Positions 52,101 to 60,097 of a stretch of DNA of 64,000 nucleotides are shown piece by piece. Position 1 is the first letter of the stretch. Every line of letters starts with the position of its first letter. The notes beneath the pieces were generated by a model. The model was not told the origin of the DNA. It worked only from the letters and a program-made list of their open reading frames with translations, and did not search any database. Made by a program: the position numbers and the translations under genes. Origin of the DNA: Galaxea fascicularis (lineage: Eukaryota > Cnidaria > Anthozoa > Scleractinia > Euphylliidae); contig OX419346.1 in assembly GCA_948470475.1 (NCBI GenBank), forward strand, positions 4,152,731 through 4,216,730. Direction: 5' to 3'.

Positions 52101-52883
52101 GTTCTATAACTTAGCAGGTTGCATTAAAATAATGCTCTGCCAATTTAAGACCTGAGTTCACAAAATCATAGCCTATTTCAGACCAAAATGGTCAAAATTG
52201 ATACCCTATTTCAGACCAAATCGGCTGAAAAACCATATCCTTTGGGGAATACCCCAACCCCTCCAAGGTCCTGTCTTTAGATCATCTTAGAGATGCTAGT
52301 AATCAAGTATAAAATAAATTAGGTTAACAAGCAGGATCCATCATCTTGTCATTGCTCATTGCTTGCACTAGATTAAGCTACTGAATAAGCTTCCCCCAAT
52401 CACCAGTTTGTCTAAATTGTTTAAAGATTGTTACATGTCTCAACATTTACATCCCTTCATTTGCTTGACGATTTATCCTTAGTTTACGAGAAGAGTCATT
52501 TCTTTCTCGATCAAACACATTTCTTTTCTGACTCTCAATACTGAAAACTGAGAGGGATTAAGCCCATTGATTGGATCTGATTACATAATTCTGTGTTAAA
52601 TAAGAATTAAAAGTGCTTAGCTACCTCCAACAATCTCGCAGTTCTTTGAAGCGTGCTTATAGGATCCTCTACTCTGGAAACCGAATGGTATTTGCAAATA
52701 ACTGCTTCTCTCTCCGATTTCCAGGGTGCTTTGTGTCTCTTCCCCATATTCAGTGTCATCGCCAAGGGATTCAGTTCTGGTTTGCTCGAATTCTAGCAAC
52801 TCGGTACGTCCTTCACTGGAGGAAAAACTATCATAACTCTGCTCTTTGCTCGTTGACGTTTCGTCTCCACCAGGTTGATCCAT
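27138..52883 (-). CDS. WD-repeat protein, WDR97/WDR87-like, 35 exons, 1825 residues
   Basis: A single minus-strand gene from ATG at 52883 to TAA at 27138-27140. Thirty-five exons chain with GT-AG borders and unbroken phase; they sum to 5478 nt. Residues about 90-760 are WD40-like: GTDCDVNVWSR, GIVKVSSLD and SASRDGVIKIWDRD mark blade ends, and GHSK marks a blade start. Residues about 780-1500 are low-complexity, acidic and Lys/Glu-rich. The end is basic with RRLKQQRLQRQK. The N-terminal WD plus long charged tail and this length fit WDR97 (human about 1600 residues) and its relative WDR87, both poorly characterised. I favour WDR97, with moderate confidence in the exact orthologue. No signal peptide or membrane segment is seen, so it is presumably cytoplasmic. 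The block-by-block exon coordinates are in the seven entries that follow. Confidence 0.85.
27421..27690 (-). mobile_element. SINE with tRNA-Leu-like head, in the last intron of the WDR97-like gene
   Basis: Read on the minus strand from 27690, the head is GGCAGGATGGCCGAGTGG (A box), then a D-loop/anticodon-like part, then GGTTCGGGTTAAAATCC (B-box-like), as in tRNA-Leu. A unique body of about 190 bp follows (with TTGGGATTCTTAAC). The 3' end is an ATTT-rich tail at 27421-27445. It lies between exons 34 and 35, in the same orientation as the gene. A tRNA-derived SINE is the natural reading. A functional tRNA is unlikely, because there is no paired acceptor stem and the body runs on. Confidence 0.82.
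28409..28475. repeat. Hairpin with TTTTCTTTGTATACAC arms
   Basis: TTTTCTTTGTATACAC at about 28422 is mirrored by GTGTATACAAAGAAAA at about 28457, with about 19 bp between. It is followed directly by the repeat tail at 28500-28612. No coding content. Confidence 0.75.
28500..28612 (+). mobile_element. 3' end of a SINE/LINE-type repeat with (TTA)n tail
   Basis: A short conserved 3' end, GACTTAAATAAAGTTATTATT, runs into about 68 bp of (TTA)n. The same end with a shorter tail occurs at 63374-63412. A shared 3' end with a variable simple tail suggests a retroposon that primes on short repeats. It ends some 40 bp from exon 33's donor. Confidence 0.65.
29364..29560. repeat. MITE with AGTATCACCCAACTAGT ends
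   Basis: AGTATCACCCAACTAGT at 29364 and ACTAGTTGGGTGATACT ending at 29560 are perfect reverse complements. The element is 197 bp and lies in the intron between exons 31 and 32. A further small inverted repeat (ACAATTAGACCC/GGGTCTAATTGT, about 29566-29606) abuts it. Confidence 0.85.
30546..30750. repeat. Repeat rich in GTTGAAC/GTTCAAC motifs
   Basis: GTTGAAC or its reverse complement occurs many times within about 200 bp, in mixed orientation, in the intron between exons 29 and 30. It looks like a degenerate DNA element, with no clear ends. Confidence 0.5.
31623..33663 (-). CDS. WDR97-like gene, exons 26-28 (low-complexity charged region; 1047-nt exon)
   Basis: Exon 26 is 33419-33663, 27 is 32764-33115 and 28 is 31623-32669. 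Exon 26 reads EENAKEESQQ, later SLRSVYRGPGYAAPVARK. Exon 27 has a Lys/Pro start (PKPVVKKTKKPKES) and a long Glu/Lys stretch. Exon 28, the longest, includes EARLVIYMDPVTGEVFRRP, FARLMDKMDLDFP and STLMRWCMRALKKAD, all better ordered than their surroundings. Its donor GTGAGT is strong and sits inside a GGAGGAGGAG run; the frame reads on 24 codons past it to a stop, which would be used if the intron were retained. Exon 27's acceptor (CATCCATAG) has a weak pyrimidine tract. Confidence 0.82.
33144..33400. repeat. Diverged relative of the GGGACCGTT MITE
   Basis: The start CAGGGACCGTTTAATTTTCATGGGG, a C-run and the TGGCGGGATATG phrase correspond to the left end of the element at 18900. The right end is not clear. 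It lies in the intron between exons 26 and 27, close to exon 27's weak acceptor. Confidence 0.55.
34165..37413 (-). CDS. WDR97-like gene, exons 21-25, including a 31-nt microexon
   Basis: Exon 21 is 37342-37413, 22 is 36116-36201, 23 is 35508-35603, 24 is 34751-34972 and 25 is 34165-34195. Exons 21-23 carry DDEAFETESDIYEDPS and WFMEGRPPPDLEQQ. Exon 24 is Ser/Pro/Thr-rich and ends PPPEPTPPSTPPP. Exon 25 is only 31 nt (EEESEEEQSE) with strong borders, TTTATTCAG before and GTATTT after. It is needed to shift phase from 0 to 1 for exon 26, whose other frames lose continuity with the downstream exon. Confidence 0.8.
34378..34543. repeat. Inverted-repeat element in the intron between exons 24 and 25
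   Basis: GGCCATTTCCGAG...CCTCTATTT...GCGAGTC on the left is mirrored by GACTCGC...AAATAGAGG...CTCGGAAATGGCC on the right. Length about 165 bp. No coding content. Confidence 0.8.
35119..35307. repeat. Inverted-repeat element in the intron between exons 23 and 24
   Basis: AATAGACCG at 35130 pairs with CGGTCTATT ending near 35307. TTATTCTTTTG...TTATGCTAATA on the left pairs with TATTAGCATAA...CAAAAGAATAA on the right. A central AATTTCTTATGAAATTTCTT hairpin fills the middle. Confidence 0.75.
36415..36740. repeat. MITE with TACCGTATTTCCTCGAATAA ends
   Basis: TACCGTATTTCCTCGAATAA at 36415 and its exact reverse complement ending at 36740 bound a 326-bp element. Inside, the phrase AAATAAACGCCGC or AATAAACGCCGC recurs at both ends. 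It lies in the intron between exons 21 and 22. Confidence 0.9.
36896..37330. repeat. Repeats with GTCAAAGGGAGACCCCTTA motif
   Basis: A unit with CCCTTTCC..., GATTTTACTCGTCAAAGGGA and GACCCCTTAGGGG occurs three times (about 36896, 37015 and 37095) with deletions. A related degenerate copy runs to exon 21's donor side. No coding content. Confidence 0.7.
37598..40064 (-). CDS. WDR97-like gene, exons 17-20 (last WD blades)
   Basis: Exon 17 is 39977-40064, 18 is 38996-39101, 19 is 38331-38431 and 20 is 37598-37651. Exon 17 reads LLLCGHKSGYLHLHS. Exon 18 starts ETWVLGSKRPSARDHQ, and the 18/19 join creates the best WD signature of the gene, CSASRDGVIKIWDRD. Exon 20 is 54 nt and gives GDILIGFKQHIFIIS, a closing strand. 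Folded modules appear to end here. Confidence 0.9.
38077..38274. repeat. MITE with GGCCCCGTCCACACTAATGC ends
   Basis: GGCCCCGTCCACACTAATGC at 38077 and its exact reverse complement ending at 38274 bound a 198-bp element, with CGTTTTCG/CGAAAACG continuing inward. It lies 56 bp before exon 19's donor side, in the intron between exons 19 and 20. Confidence 0.9.
40692..44143 (-). CDS. WDR97-like gene, exons 11-16 (end of first propeller and linker)
   Basis: Exon 11 is 43937-44143, 12 is 43328-43486, 13 is 42854-42979, 14 is 42111-42321, 15 is 41321-41395 and 16 is 40692-40841. Exon 11 carries VIEVFSLNHL and MAVGTDSS, exon 12 VRLISRR and a Pro/Ser loop. Exons 13-14 are Ser-rich and disordered until VVITCLGMLYSP, and exons 14-15 join to give MAGTQDGRVLFLHMF, a blade turn. 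Exon 16 reads VLEVYHDQV and LVTKCRHPGIVILIWSLP. Four consecutive joins (10/11 to 13/14) split an AGN codon in phase 2. Confidence 0.88.
41083..41208. repeat. Inverted repeat with CAAAGC/TTTTACCAC core
   Basis: AGCTTTGTTTTACCACGCC at about 41102 is mirrored by GTGGTAAAACAAAGCTTC near 41157. The outer parts share GGGAAACC/GGTCTCCC less well. It lies in the intron between exons 15 and 16; antisense frames through it are not coding. Confidence 0.65.
42569..42736. repeat. Inverted-repeat element with CCAAAATGGCTCCCATTCT ends
   Basis: CCAAAATGGCTCCCATTCT near 42569 and AGAATGGGAGCCATTTTGG ending near 42736 are exact reverse complements. The interior repeats TTGTTGCC/GGCAACAAGGG in inverted order. 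It lies in the intron between exons 13 and 14. Confidence 0.85.
44328..44522. repeat. Inverted-repeat element with AAGCAATA ends
   Basis: AAGCAATAGACCACCACAAT...TTTCTATGGTTT at 44330 is mirrored by AAACCATAGAAATTTGTGG...TATTGCTT at about 44520. Inner arms (GAACACTCGAAGAATTC) also pair. Length about 195 bp, in the intron between exons 10 and 11. Confidence 0.8.
45055..49365 (-). CDS. WDR97-like gene, exons 4-10 (core WD40 blades)
   Basis: Exon 4 is 49246-49365, 5 is 48726-48814, 6 is 47601-47664, 7 is 46855-46928, 8 is 46668-46747, 9 is 45565-45626 and 10 is 45055-45164. Exon 4 ends with the blade motif DELITGGTGGMK. Exon 5 continues FWTFGVIDKD. Exon 7 reads RLYCLSERNVVAYD. Exons 8-9 join across a codon to give a complete blade, GTDCDVNVWSR followed by TFTGHSK. 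Exon 10 gives ITAAMDGIVKV. These are the clearest WD repeats in the gene. A MITE ends 9 bp before exon 4's donor side. Confidence 0.9.
48108..48240. repeat. Inverted-repeat element with TCACTACTAAATAATTC arms
   Basis: TCACTACTAAATAATTC...GCGACACAT on the left and ATGTGTCGC...GAATTATTTAGTAGTGA on the right pair with few differences. The centre contains GCTGGCAAACGCCAGC. It lies in the intron between exons 5 and 6. Confidence 0.8.
49089..49236. repeat. MITE with GGCCCCGGTTGTTCAAA ends, next to exon 4
   Basis: GGCCCCGGTTGTTCAAA at 49090 and TTTGAACAACCGGGGCC ending at 49236 are exact reverse complements. The interior repeats GGATAGCGCTATCC-like and ATCCAGCGGATA units. The right end lies 9 bp from exon 4, so the intron keeps only its first 9 bases before the element. 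Confidence 0.9.
51361..52883 (-). CDS. WDR97-like gene, exons 1-3 (start and first WD-like blade)
   Basis: Exon 1 is 52625-52883, exon 2 is 51654-51740 and exon 3 is 51361-51470. Exon 1 begins MDQPGGDETSTSKEQ, is Ser/Glu/Thr-rich, and ends in phase 1. Exon 2 reads THNSRFRQFVFLDSRGITSW, a typical WD strand pattern. Exon 3 carries SRKFNVYFALSKEYALK, the usual next strand in this family. The start ATG is the first in frame, and no acceptor is needed upstream. Introns 1 and 2 are about 880 and 180 bp. Confidence 0.85.
51875..52262 (-). repeat. Dispersed repeat with many CCCTATTTCAGACC units
   Basis: ATTTCAGACC or close variants occur at least six times within about 390 bp, in the intron between exons 1 and 2. 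The same family, in the opposite orientation, is at 63555-63915 (GGTCTGAAATAGGGTATGG). Shared unique phrases such as CAGTTCCCTAGGTC/GACCTAGGGAACTG show common origin. Confidence 0.75.
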
Positions 52884-54286
52884 CGCTTGCTTATTATTTT
52901 GTTCAAATTCCTGTACTCAATTAATTAATAACAACGTGTTGTTTTCATTCCACTCACCACGAGGTAAGATTTCAAATTCCCCGCGCGAAACTTCACAACG
53001 ATCCACTTCTACGTTCGATGAAATTAGAGCCAACGCTTTCATTTCTTACCAGATAACCAGTTCTTGACAAAACTTTAAACCACTATCTAAAAGTGGATGG
53101 AGACCCCGGTGCGTTGTACGCCCGTTGAACGTGCGAAAACTATTCCAATGGAGTGTACACCGAGACGAACGAAATACGGAGCTAACTTGCGTTATTTCGT
53201 CGGTTGATAACTCACATAAGGAGAAAACTGATTTGAGTCAACTCTGGCATTTTCCTAAACAAGCAACTTAATGTTCGCAACGTTTGGGGGTTGCTGTTAC
53301 CCCCGACTCCTGGGTTTTTTGATCAGCGTGGAAATAATCTGCAAACAAACTCAAACTGTTGTAAAGAACATCATGGAATCTTCGAATCAATAGGGTTCCA
53401 TAACTTACGTGGCAGCTTCTAACGATGACAAAATGAGCATTTCCACCTTAACTAACTCCAAATTGAGAAGCATGTACAAATAATCCCAATCTATTACGTT
53501 TGAATTTAGATTATACATTTACATGTAACATTTGAAGAAGATTACCATTTTCGCTAACACGTTGCTATGATACGAGTTGGCTTGGGGACTGATCATGTGG
53601 TCCAGTCCCTTCCTTCCCCTCCCCCGTCAAAAACAAAAACGGATGAATTTTAGCTCTGGTTACGTCGTATCTTTCATTGTTTTTATTACCCGGCACTCAT
53701 GAACTCGGCAACGATATTAACTTTATTTTTTTCCCTTGTTTGCCGGTTCTCTATGTTTTCAATAAGATATTTAGAGATGCGATGAGATATCAATAATTAA
53801 ACCTTAGCTTAAAATAACGGAGCTTGGTGAATACTGGATTGGTGAACAAATTCAAGACCGTGAAGGCATTGTTATGAGGTAGATTAGATACCATTCACTA
53901 ATTGCACGGAACAGCAAAATTTGTTTCAGATTCAATGAACGGGATTTTTGAAGTCATCTCTACACAATTAAGAGCCTCGTTGTGGACAGTACCTATTTTT
54001 TAACTCTTACCGATGCCAGGTGTTTGTAATACCAAGGCTTAAAAGTCTGATTTTATATTCAAACTTCTGCATGAAAAAAAGTACCCCATTGTTTCTAAGC
54101 ATTAACTGTAAGAAAGCTATCGAATCCTTATTGGTTAAAAGCATGACAATTATCCAGTTACTTGAACAAACTTTATTTCGTTCAATTTCGCCTGTGGTGA
54201 AGAAACGTTCGGAATACTGACAGACTGACATCGGTGTACGACGTCTTGTTACAACACCGGCAAATTTCAGGATCTTCAGGGAAAAT
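52884..54286. other. Spacer between divergent genes (WDR97-like and the GPI-anchor gene)
   Basis: About 1.4 kb separates the WDR97-like start codon (minus) from the start of the next gene (plus), so both promoters should lie here. No TATA box, MITE or coding exon could be fixed. An open frame on the minus strand (54007-54321) overlaps the neighbour's first exon and is not protein-like. Confidence 0.5.
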
Positions 54287-57200
54287 ATGGCAAAAGAAAT
54301 TTTACTCTTGGTGTCTTTCACTTTTATCTTATTCTCAGGTAAATTAATAAGTAAAACATCATTTGTCTCTTTACTTCAGCTAAACACAAATTGAAGGCGT
54401 CTATATTTGAGTGCTGATAAAGTTAACATATGCTTTAACCTAAAACCAGCGCCTCAGGCAAACGTCACCGTACTGCAATTTAGAACTGATAATGTAGATT
54501 GTTGCATTAAGTAAAATATGGTTTGCAAATAATATTTTAAATGAATTTCCTTTTAGAGCCTTGCCTGTAATAAACACAAAGGTCGTTAGGAGATCAGTGA
54601 AACCTATATGATGAATACTGAGTGATCCGCCGCGAAACGGCAAAGAAGTCAATTAAAATTCTTTTTTCTTTCAGTTTTTTTTTTCAATATTTTTGCTGCA
54701 CAATCTATCCAACAAAATATTTTTGATCATCGCACTATCACTCCTAGCTACATACACCGCTGCAATCAGGCCGTTTTCTCTTCTTTTTATGTTTTTCTCG
54801 CCATTGTTGTGAAAACCGGTTACTTCATCATATGGCTACCGGGCACTTAAAATTCGACTAACAGTCCCCAGCAACGTTTGCTTTCTCCAAGGTTCTTTGT
54901 TCTTGCCATGGTTTGCACCTCAACGCGTTTTATTCTCTTCAATTCGATGGCGATCACAGAAGAAATATTTATTTTGTGGCATTTACACCTAAAGCTGACA
55001 GGCTGAAATGTAATGTCACATAATTTATTTACTTGTGGACATACTGTCTGACCTGCTGTCCCATCGATTTTAGTGTTATGCATGTGGATTGCTTTTTTTC
55101 AAACTGTTGTTCTCTCGACAGAAAGACGAAAACAAATTTATGAGATTTTAGATAAGAACATTTTAACATGGCAGATGTCGTTGAAAATAAAAAAAAATAA
55201 ATTCGAAATCATTTTGTTATGCAAATTACATTATTGGGAATAGGTAGCGTTCTACGCAGTGTTTTGCTTAAAGTAAACAAAAAAATAATTCTTTCACTCT
55301 CAGCTTAAGTTTTAACTCATTTATTTCTTGAAAATAGAAAAAATAAAATGACTAGTTGCCAATTTGCCATTCTAAACAGGGCGGATAATTTTCCCTGGTG
55401 AATTATGTTGACGTTATGAGAAAAGATTCCAAATTCATACATGCGTGTGCCCAGAAATCATGCGATCAAATAATTTATTTGCAGTATCCAGTGTTTTGAA
55501 CAGTCTCCGCACAAAATGTCTTGCATTGTAATAGATTCATCATTTGGCAGAAAAAACAAATTTGAAAACTAAAACCGAAAATGATTTACATGCTTCTTAA
55601 GGCTATGATTGCGGTAAATAGCTTGAAACCAGTTTTAACTTCAATCAAAACAAGAGACCTAACACGCTGAAACACTTTTTTTTTCTTTTCCCAAAACTCA
55701 GTGCAGTGTTTGAAAATGGAAACTGCCTTGTAGTTCGCGCAATTGATCAGTCTTTAAAACAAAGTATTACTTTTGTAACTTGTGTTAACAAATGATGGCA
55801 AACTTTGTGGCAGGTGCAGAAGGGGCTGAAGTTATAGGGAGCAAATGTACGGAAGAACAAAGCTACGGAAAGGACAAGAGCTGCGCACATAAGTTTCTTG
55901 AGCAAATGACTCAACCCTCTGCAAATTGCAGGTCAGTTATACATAAACAATATTCTCCATGTGGCGCGGAAATATCACCGGATCATAGTTCCAGCTAGGG
56001 TTTAAGCTAGAGCATTCAGTCACTTTATGAGTTTAGACTAATCGCGTGAAAGCGAAAATATTTGATGGATTATACCAGTTTATACAATGGACGGTTTAAA
56101 CAACGCAAGCGCCAACGTTTTGGTTGGTCTAGGGAAGTTTGCGTATAAAAAATATACAATGAAATAGCAAAGCAGAGCCCTGCAGAAATACCTTTACATT
56201 ATAAAATCCAACTAAAACCAACCAAAGGACATCAAAAAATACGTTATTCTCCTGTATTTGTTTCCATTAAATTATTAAGGTCGTTAGAATATGCTGGGAG
56301 GGGATGGTAACATTGCGCGATGTAGCAAAACAAAGTACTGAAATGTCTTTCAAAATTATTTTGACCTGTTTTTGTTTTCTTTGCAAACTCCCGCAGTGTT
56401 GAGTTGATGAAATACAAGGAATGCTTTAAAAACTTCACTCTTAACAAGTGCTTTGGTGACTACATAAAAATTCACCCCGACATGAAGATGCCAATAGGAC
56501 GTATGGCTGACATAAAATCCAAGCTGCATAACTTTGGTCGTATGATGTGCGGCATTGTTGATGGCCCTATAAATACCACAGGGTTACCAGACAAAGTGAA
56601 AAACATGCTGAAGTGTAAACCGGAGTTTTATGACAAGGCTAAAGATTGCGCCAAAGCTTTCCATGACAAGTACAAGGCTAACAGAGAGTCCACCGATCTG
56701 TGCAAGTAAGACATGTTGTTTATATATCAAGAACAAAACATTTTCATGTATATCTGGCATAATGTTTTTATTTTCCTCAGGTTCCATGCTGTTATTATAA
56801 TTAACTAACTAACTAACTAACTAACTAACCGACTGACTAACTAAATGATCACAAACGAACGAATAGATCAGTGGCTGACTGCCTGACTTACTAACTGACT
56901 GACTGAAAAAACGAAGGAACAAAGAAACGAACAAAGAAACGAACGAACAAACGAAGAGACGAAGGGACGAAGGGACGAAGGGACGAAGGAACGAAGGAAC
57001 GAAGGAACGAAGAAACGAAGGAACGAAGGAACGAAGGAACGAAGGAACGAAGAAACGAAGGTACGAAGGGACGAAAGGACGAAGGAACGAAGAAACTAAG
57101 GAACGAAGGAACGAAGGGACGAAGGAACGAAGAAACGAAGGAACTAAGGAACGAAGAAACTAAGGAACGAAGGAACGAAGGGACGAAGGAACGAAGAAAC

Positions 57201-57792
57201 GAAGGAACTAAGAAACGAAGAAACTAAGGAACGAAGGAACGAAGGGACGAAGGAACGAAGAAACTAAGGAACGAAGGAACTAAGGAACGAAGGTACGAAG
57301 GGACGAAAGGACGAAGGAACGAAGGAACGAAGGGACGAAGGAACGAAGAAACGAAGGAACGAAGGGACGCGAAGGGACGCGAAGGGACAAAGGAACGAAG
57401 GAACGAAGGAACGAAGGGACGAAGGGACGAAGGGACGAAGGGACGAAGGGACGAAGGGACGAAGGGACGAAGGGACGAAGGGACGAAGGGACGAATGGAC
57501 GAAGGGACGAAGGGACGAATGGACGAAGGGACGAGTGGACAAAGGGACGAAGGGACGAAGGGAAGAAGGGACGAATGGACGAAGGGACGAAGGGACGAAG
57601 GAAACAAGGAACAAACGAACGAACGAACGAACGAATGAAAGAATAAAGGAATAAATGAACGAACGAATGAATTGGATTTAGCATTGACATTTCAACAGAT
57701 TCCCGCTCGATGAATTTTGACCGCTGTTACCTGTATACATTTACGGGAGAAGCAACTTTAAAGCCTTAAACAAGAATCGGTAAATGATGATG

Positions 57793-57824
<32 letters not shown>

Positions 57825-58055
57825 TATAGTCACTCTTGGTGATCTTGTAAATTTTCACCCAGGTCCTTCATGGAGGCAAAGATGTGCGGTGGAGAGTTGA
57901 TGAAAGTTCACTGTACTTACGACAAGCCCCCACCACGTGACAACTTCAATCCGTTCTGCCCCAACAACATGGACCCCCCGAAAGGACGCGCTGCAAACAC
58001 ATACATCAGCGTCACCCTCACTTTAATGAGTCTTGTTTTTTATCTGTTCTTGTAA
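54287..58055 (+). CDS. Secreted 12-cysteine protein with GPI-anchor-like tail (4 exons, 223 residues)
   Basis: Exons: 54287-54338, 55814-55931, 56397-56705 and 57863-58055. Phases 1, 2 and 2 chain without breaks. Exon 1 is a signal peptide (MAKEILLLVSFTFILFSG). The mature part holds 12 cysteines spread across exons 2-4, with CTEEQSYGKDKSC, KYKECF, NKCFGDY and DCAKAFHDKY among the landmarks, and two N-glycosylation sequons (NFT, NTT). The last exon ends with small residues (GRAANTY), then a hydrophobic run (LTLMSLVFYLFL) right before the stop: the plan of a GPI-anchor signal. The protein would sit on the outer cell surface. I do not recognise the family. The cysteine-rich helical look recalls the nematode DUF19-type domains, but that is only a resemblance. 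Exon 2's acceptor has a poor pyrimidine tract. Confidence 0.82.
56917..57668. repeat. Minisatellite of about 750 bp on an 8-bp unit, in intron 3 of the GPI-anchor gene
   Basis: Units GGAACGAA and GGGACGAA (with GAAACGAA, GGAACTAA and GGGACGCG variants) repeat about 90 times. Unit types are segregated: GGAAC units dominate to the left (to about 57300) and GGGAC units to the right (about 57400-57600). The long minus-strand frames (Ser-Leu-Arg-Pro-Phe-Val-Pro repeats) are translations of the repeat in three frames and are not genes. Confidence 0.95.
57788..57823. repeat. (ATA)n microsatellite
   Basis: About 12 ATA units in intron 3 of the GPI-anchor gene, about 40 bp before exon 4. Confidence 0.9.
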
Positions 58056-58131
58056 AATTTTCTCAACAGGGAAGCAATGAAGTGTTAGGGCATTTCCGAG
58101 AAGTAACCACGCACCTTTCAGTAAATTCAAA

Positions 58132-58137
58132 AATAAA
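58132..58137 (+). terminator. Probable polyadenylation signal of the GPI-anchor gene
   Basis: AATAAA lies 77 bp after the stop codon on the gene's strand, with a T/G-bearing stretch further on. A normal position for a short 3' UTR. Confidence 0.6.
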
Positions 58138-59095
58138 GCACAAATAACCATCCCACGAGCGAGATCCTGTGGTTAATTTATTCCTCGAACTCCACCTTCT
58201 CCCTCTTCCTTATTCGCTCCCATTCCTCTCACAGTGAGCTATTGCTCATCTGCCAAAGTGCACAATATTGGTGGATGTTAGCCTTTTCCTTGTTTTCTAT
58301 TCGCCTTTCTTTCACTTTAGGGACCGTTATTTTATTTTTTTTTATGGGGTCAGAAGGGGGGCGGGGGGGGGGAAAGGATTTGAGGAATTGTCATTAGCAA
58401 ATTGTCAGTTACTTTAAATTTTATCTCAGAAACTCGCTCGGCTCCCTCCCCCTTTTTTTCTTTGACTTTTTTTCTGGGCAGTACCCGTCTAAAGCCATTC
58501 TTTTTGGCGTGTCCTTCCCCCCAAATCACATCCCTTCCCTCCCCTCATACCTTTTTTCTTTGTTCATTTACACTGATGTTGCCTTTTGTTTTTTACAACA
58601 ACAACATTTATTTCAATAAAACAGAATAACTTACAGAAAGGCTGATCCGCAATATAGCGAAAACAAACTAATGGAGGCGCTTCAGACAAAAAGAGATAAG
58701 GATATCGAACAGAGAAAAAAACACAGTTAAGTAGGAAAATTACAAAGATAGTATGGCCTATATTCGTCACAACAAATGCAAACAAATCAATTAACCAATC
58801 AGAATTCAAAGCAATAACATGCAGCTGGCGCAAAAAGCGGGGAAATTCTTGGCTTTTCATTGGTTGCAAAAGTGGCGCCATGTCTGGCAACCAATCACAA
58901 AGCAGTGTAAAAAGGAAACAAAGAAATTAAAACGCTTATTCCTTTCGATACTTAAGTGAAAACTACTGTATAGTATATGTTTCAAGGGATCAGTTCAATT
59001 TCAGCTTTACTTTTTGTTTGATCCAAACACAAAATGGATCTATTGTTATCAGTTGCACTTGTTTCTTCGGCAAATATGCTTTTCATCCGACCATT
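58138..59095. other. Spacer with a GGGACCGTT-type MITE relative
   Basis: At 58318-58565 a degraded relative of the element at 18900 is seen: GGGACCGTTATTTTATTTTT at the start, then a G-run. No gene is seen. The rest is AT-rich sequence downstream of both converging genes. Confidence 0.55.
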
Positions 59096-60097
59096 CTAGC
59101 ACCAGGGAGAACAAACCTGTCTAAATATGCTTTTCACTGCCTGTCTAACTTCACCTATCTTCCAAAAATAGAGAACCGGATTCAGGGAAGACTTTAAGTA
59201 AAACAGTGTTCCTGTAGATGTCCAAATAATGCAAACACTTTGTTGGCTCCATTCATTAGCGACTGTGACAATAAACGGAATATAACAAACCACCAGGGCC
59301 AACTGAATCCAAGCAATGCTAGAAACTGATTTCTTGTACCGTGTTATGTTGAAAAAAACTCTTATTTGGTTGCGCTGTTTTTGATTAGCATTTCCTTGCA
59401 CCCGAGCTTGATGTTGCCGCAGTTTGAGGAAAATTTTTAGGTGAGAAAAGATGGAGATGAGCACACATATTATCGCATAGATACTCGCTTCGGTGTACAT
59501 GACATCGCGGTTAAAAAATATAGACGACAATCCCACTAAGGCACAAATTAGCCAAAAACAAGCCATAACTATACTAACTCGCCTTAATGTGACAACCTGT
59601 CGGTACCGTATCCCTAACGACAGCGCGAGAAGCCTGTCCACGCTTATAGCGGTCGATGTAGAGATGGAAGTGCCGCACAGAATTAAACTGGAAACTGCTT
59701 CCGCCGCGGAAACGTAGAAAATGTTGTGTATCTTTGTGACACTAGACAGAATGGTGATGACAAATAGGGGCTGTGTGATGAGGCCAACGAGAAGATCCGT
59801 GACTGCAAGGCATCGAAACAACAGTTTCGTTGGTGGATGAACAGACGAAACTTGATGAAAAGCAATTAGAATCAAAACATTCCCCAGAGATGCGGCGCCG
59901 GAAAGACAAATGTTTAAAACGCTATAAATCACCGCCACTGTCTCTGGCAATGCACAGGTTTGTTCCAGCGCCCCTGAGTCATTGCCGACCATATTGCTGG
60001 CGTGTTTAAAACAAAGAAATGTAGTCAGGTTAAAGATAAAACAAAATTGAGACAAGAGCCTTGTTAATTGGTGATGAAAAGACTGATGTACTCCCAA
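59096..60097 (-). CDS. Class A (rhodopsin-like) G protein-coupled receptor, orphan, paralogue A
   Basis: Single-exon frame with seven hydrophobic segments. Motifs in order: SLGNVLIL (TM1, conserved Asn), LAVTDLLVGL (TM2, conserved Asp), DRLLAL (the DRY position, here DRL), a conserved Trp in TM4 (CFWLI), a Pro in TM6 (CYIPFIV) and NPVLYFWK (TM7 NPxxY). The frame allows 333 residues, but the ATG at 59992 (MVGNDSGAL) is the better start: it leaves about 25 residues before TM1, as in the neighbour, and an N-terminal extension with an extra hydrophobic stretch is avoided. Ligand unknown; the type is common in cnidarians as lineage-specific expansions. Same strand as paralogue B, about 1.9 kb away. 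Intact. Confidence 0.9.
   Translation of the reverse strand: MGVHQSFHHQLTRLLSQFCFIFNLTTFLCFKHASNMVGNDSGALEQTCALPETVAVIYSVLNICLSGAASLGNVLILIAFHQVSSVHPPTKLLFRCLAVTDLLVGLITQPLFVITILSSVTKIHNIFYVSAAEAVSSLILCGTSISTSTAISVDRLLALSLGIRYRQVVTLRRVSIVMACFWLICALVGLSSIFFNRDVMYTEASIYAIICVLISIFSHLKIFLKLRQHQARVQGNANQKQRNQIRVFFNITRYKKSVSSIAWIQLALVVCYIPFIVTVANEWSQQSVCIIWTSTGTLFYLKSSLNPVLYFWKIGEVRQAVKSIFRQVCSPWC

Noticed and set aside
57224..57690. Three overlapping minus-strand frames of 116-136 codons with Ser-Leu-Arg-Pro-Phe-Val-Pro repeats
   Set aside because: They are translations of an 8-bp minisatellite in every frame, inside an intron; all three frames give the same kind of repeat, which a real protein would not.
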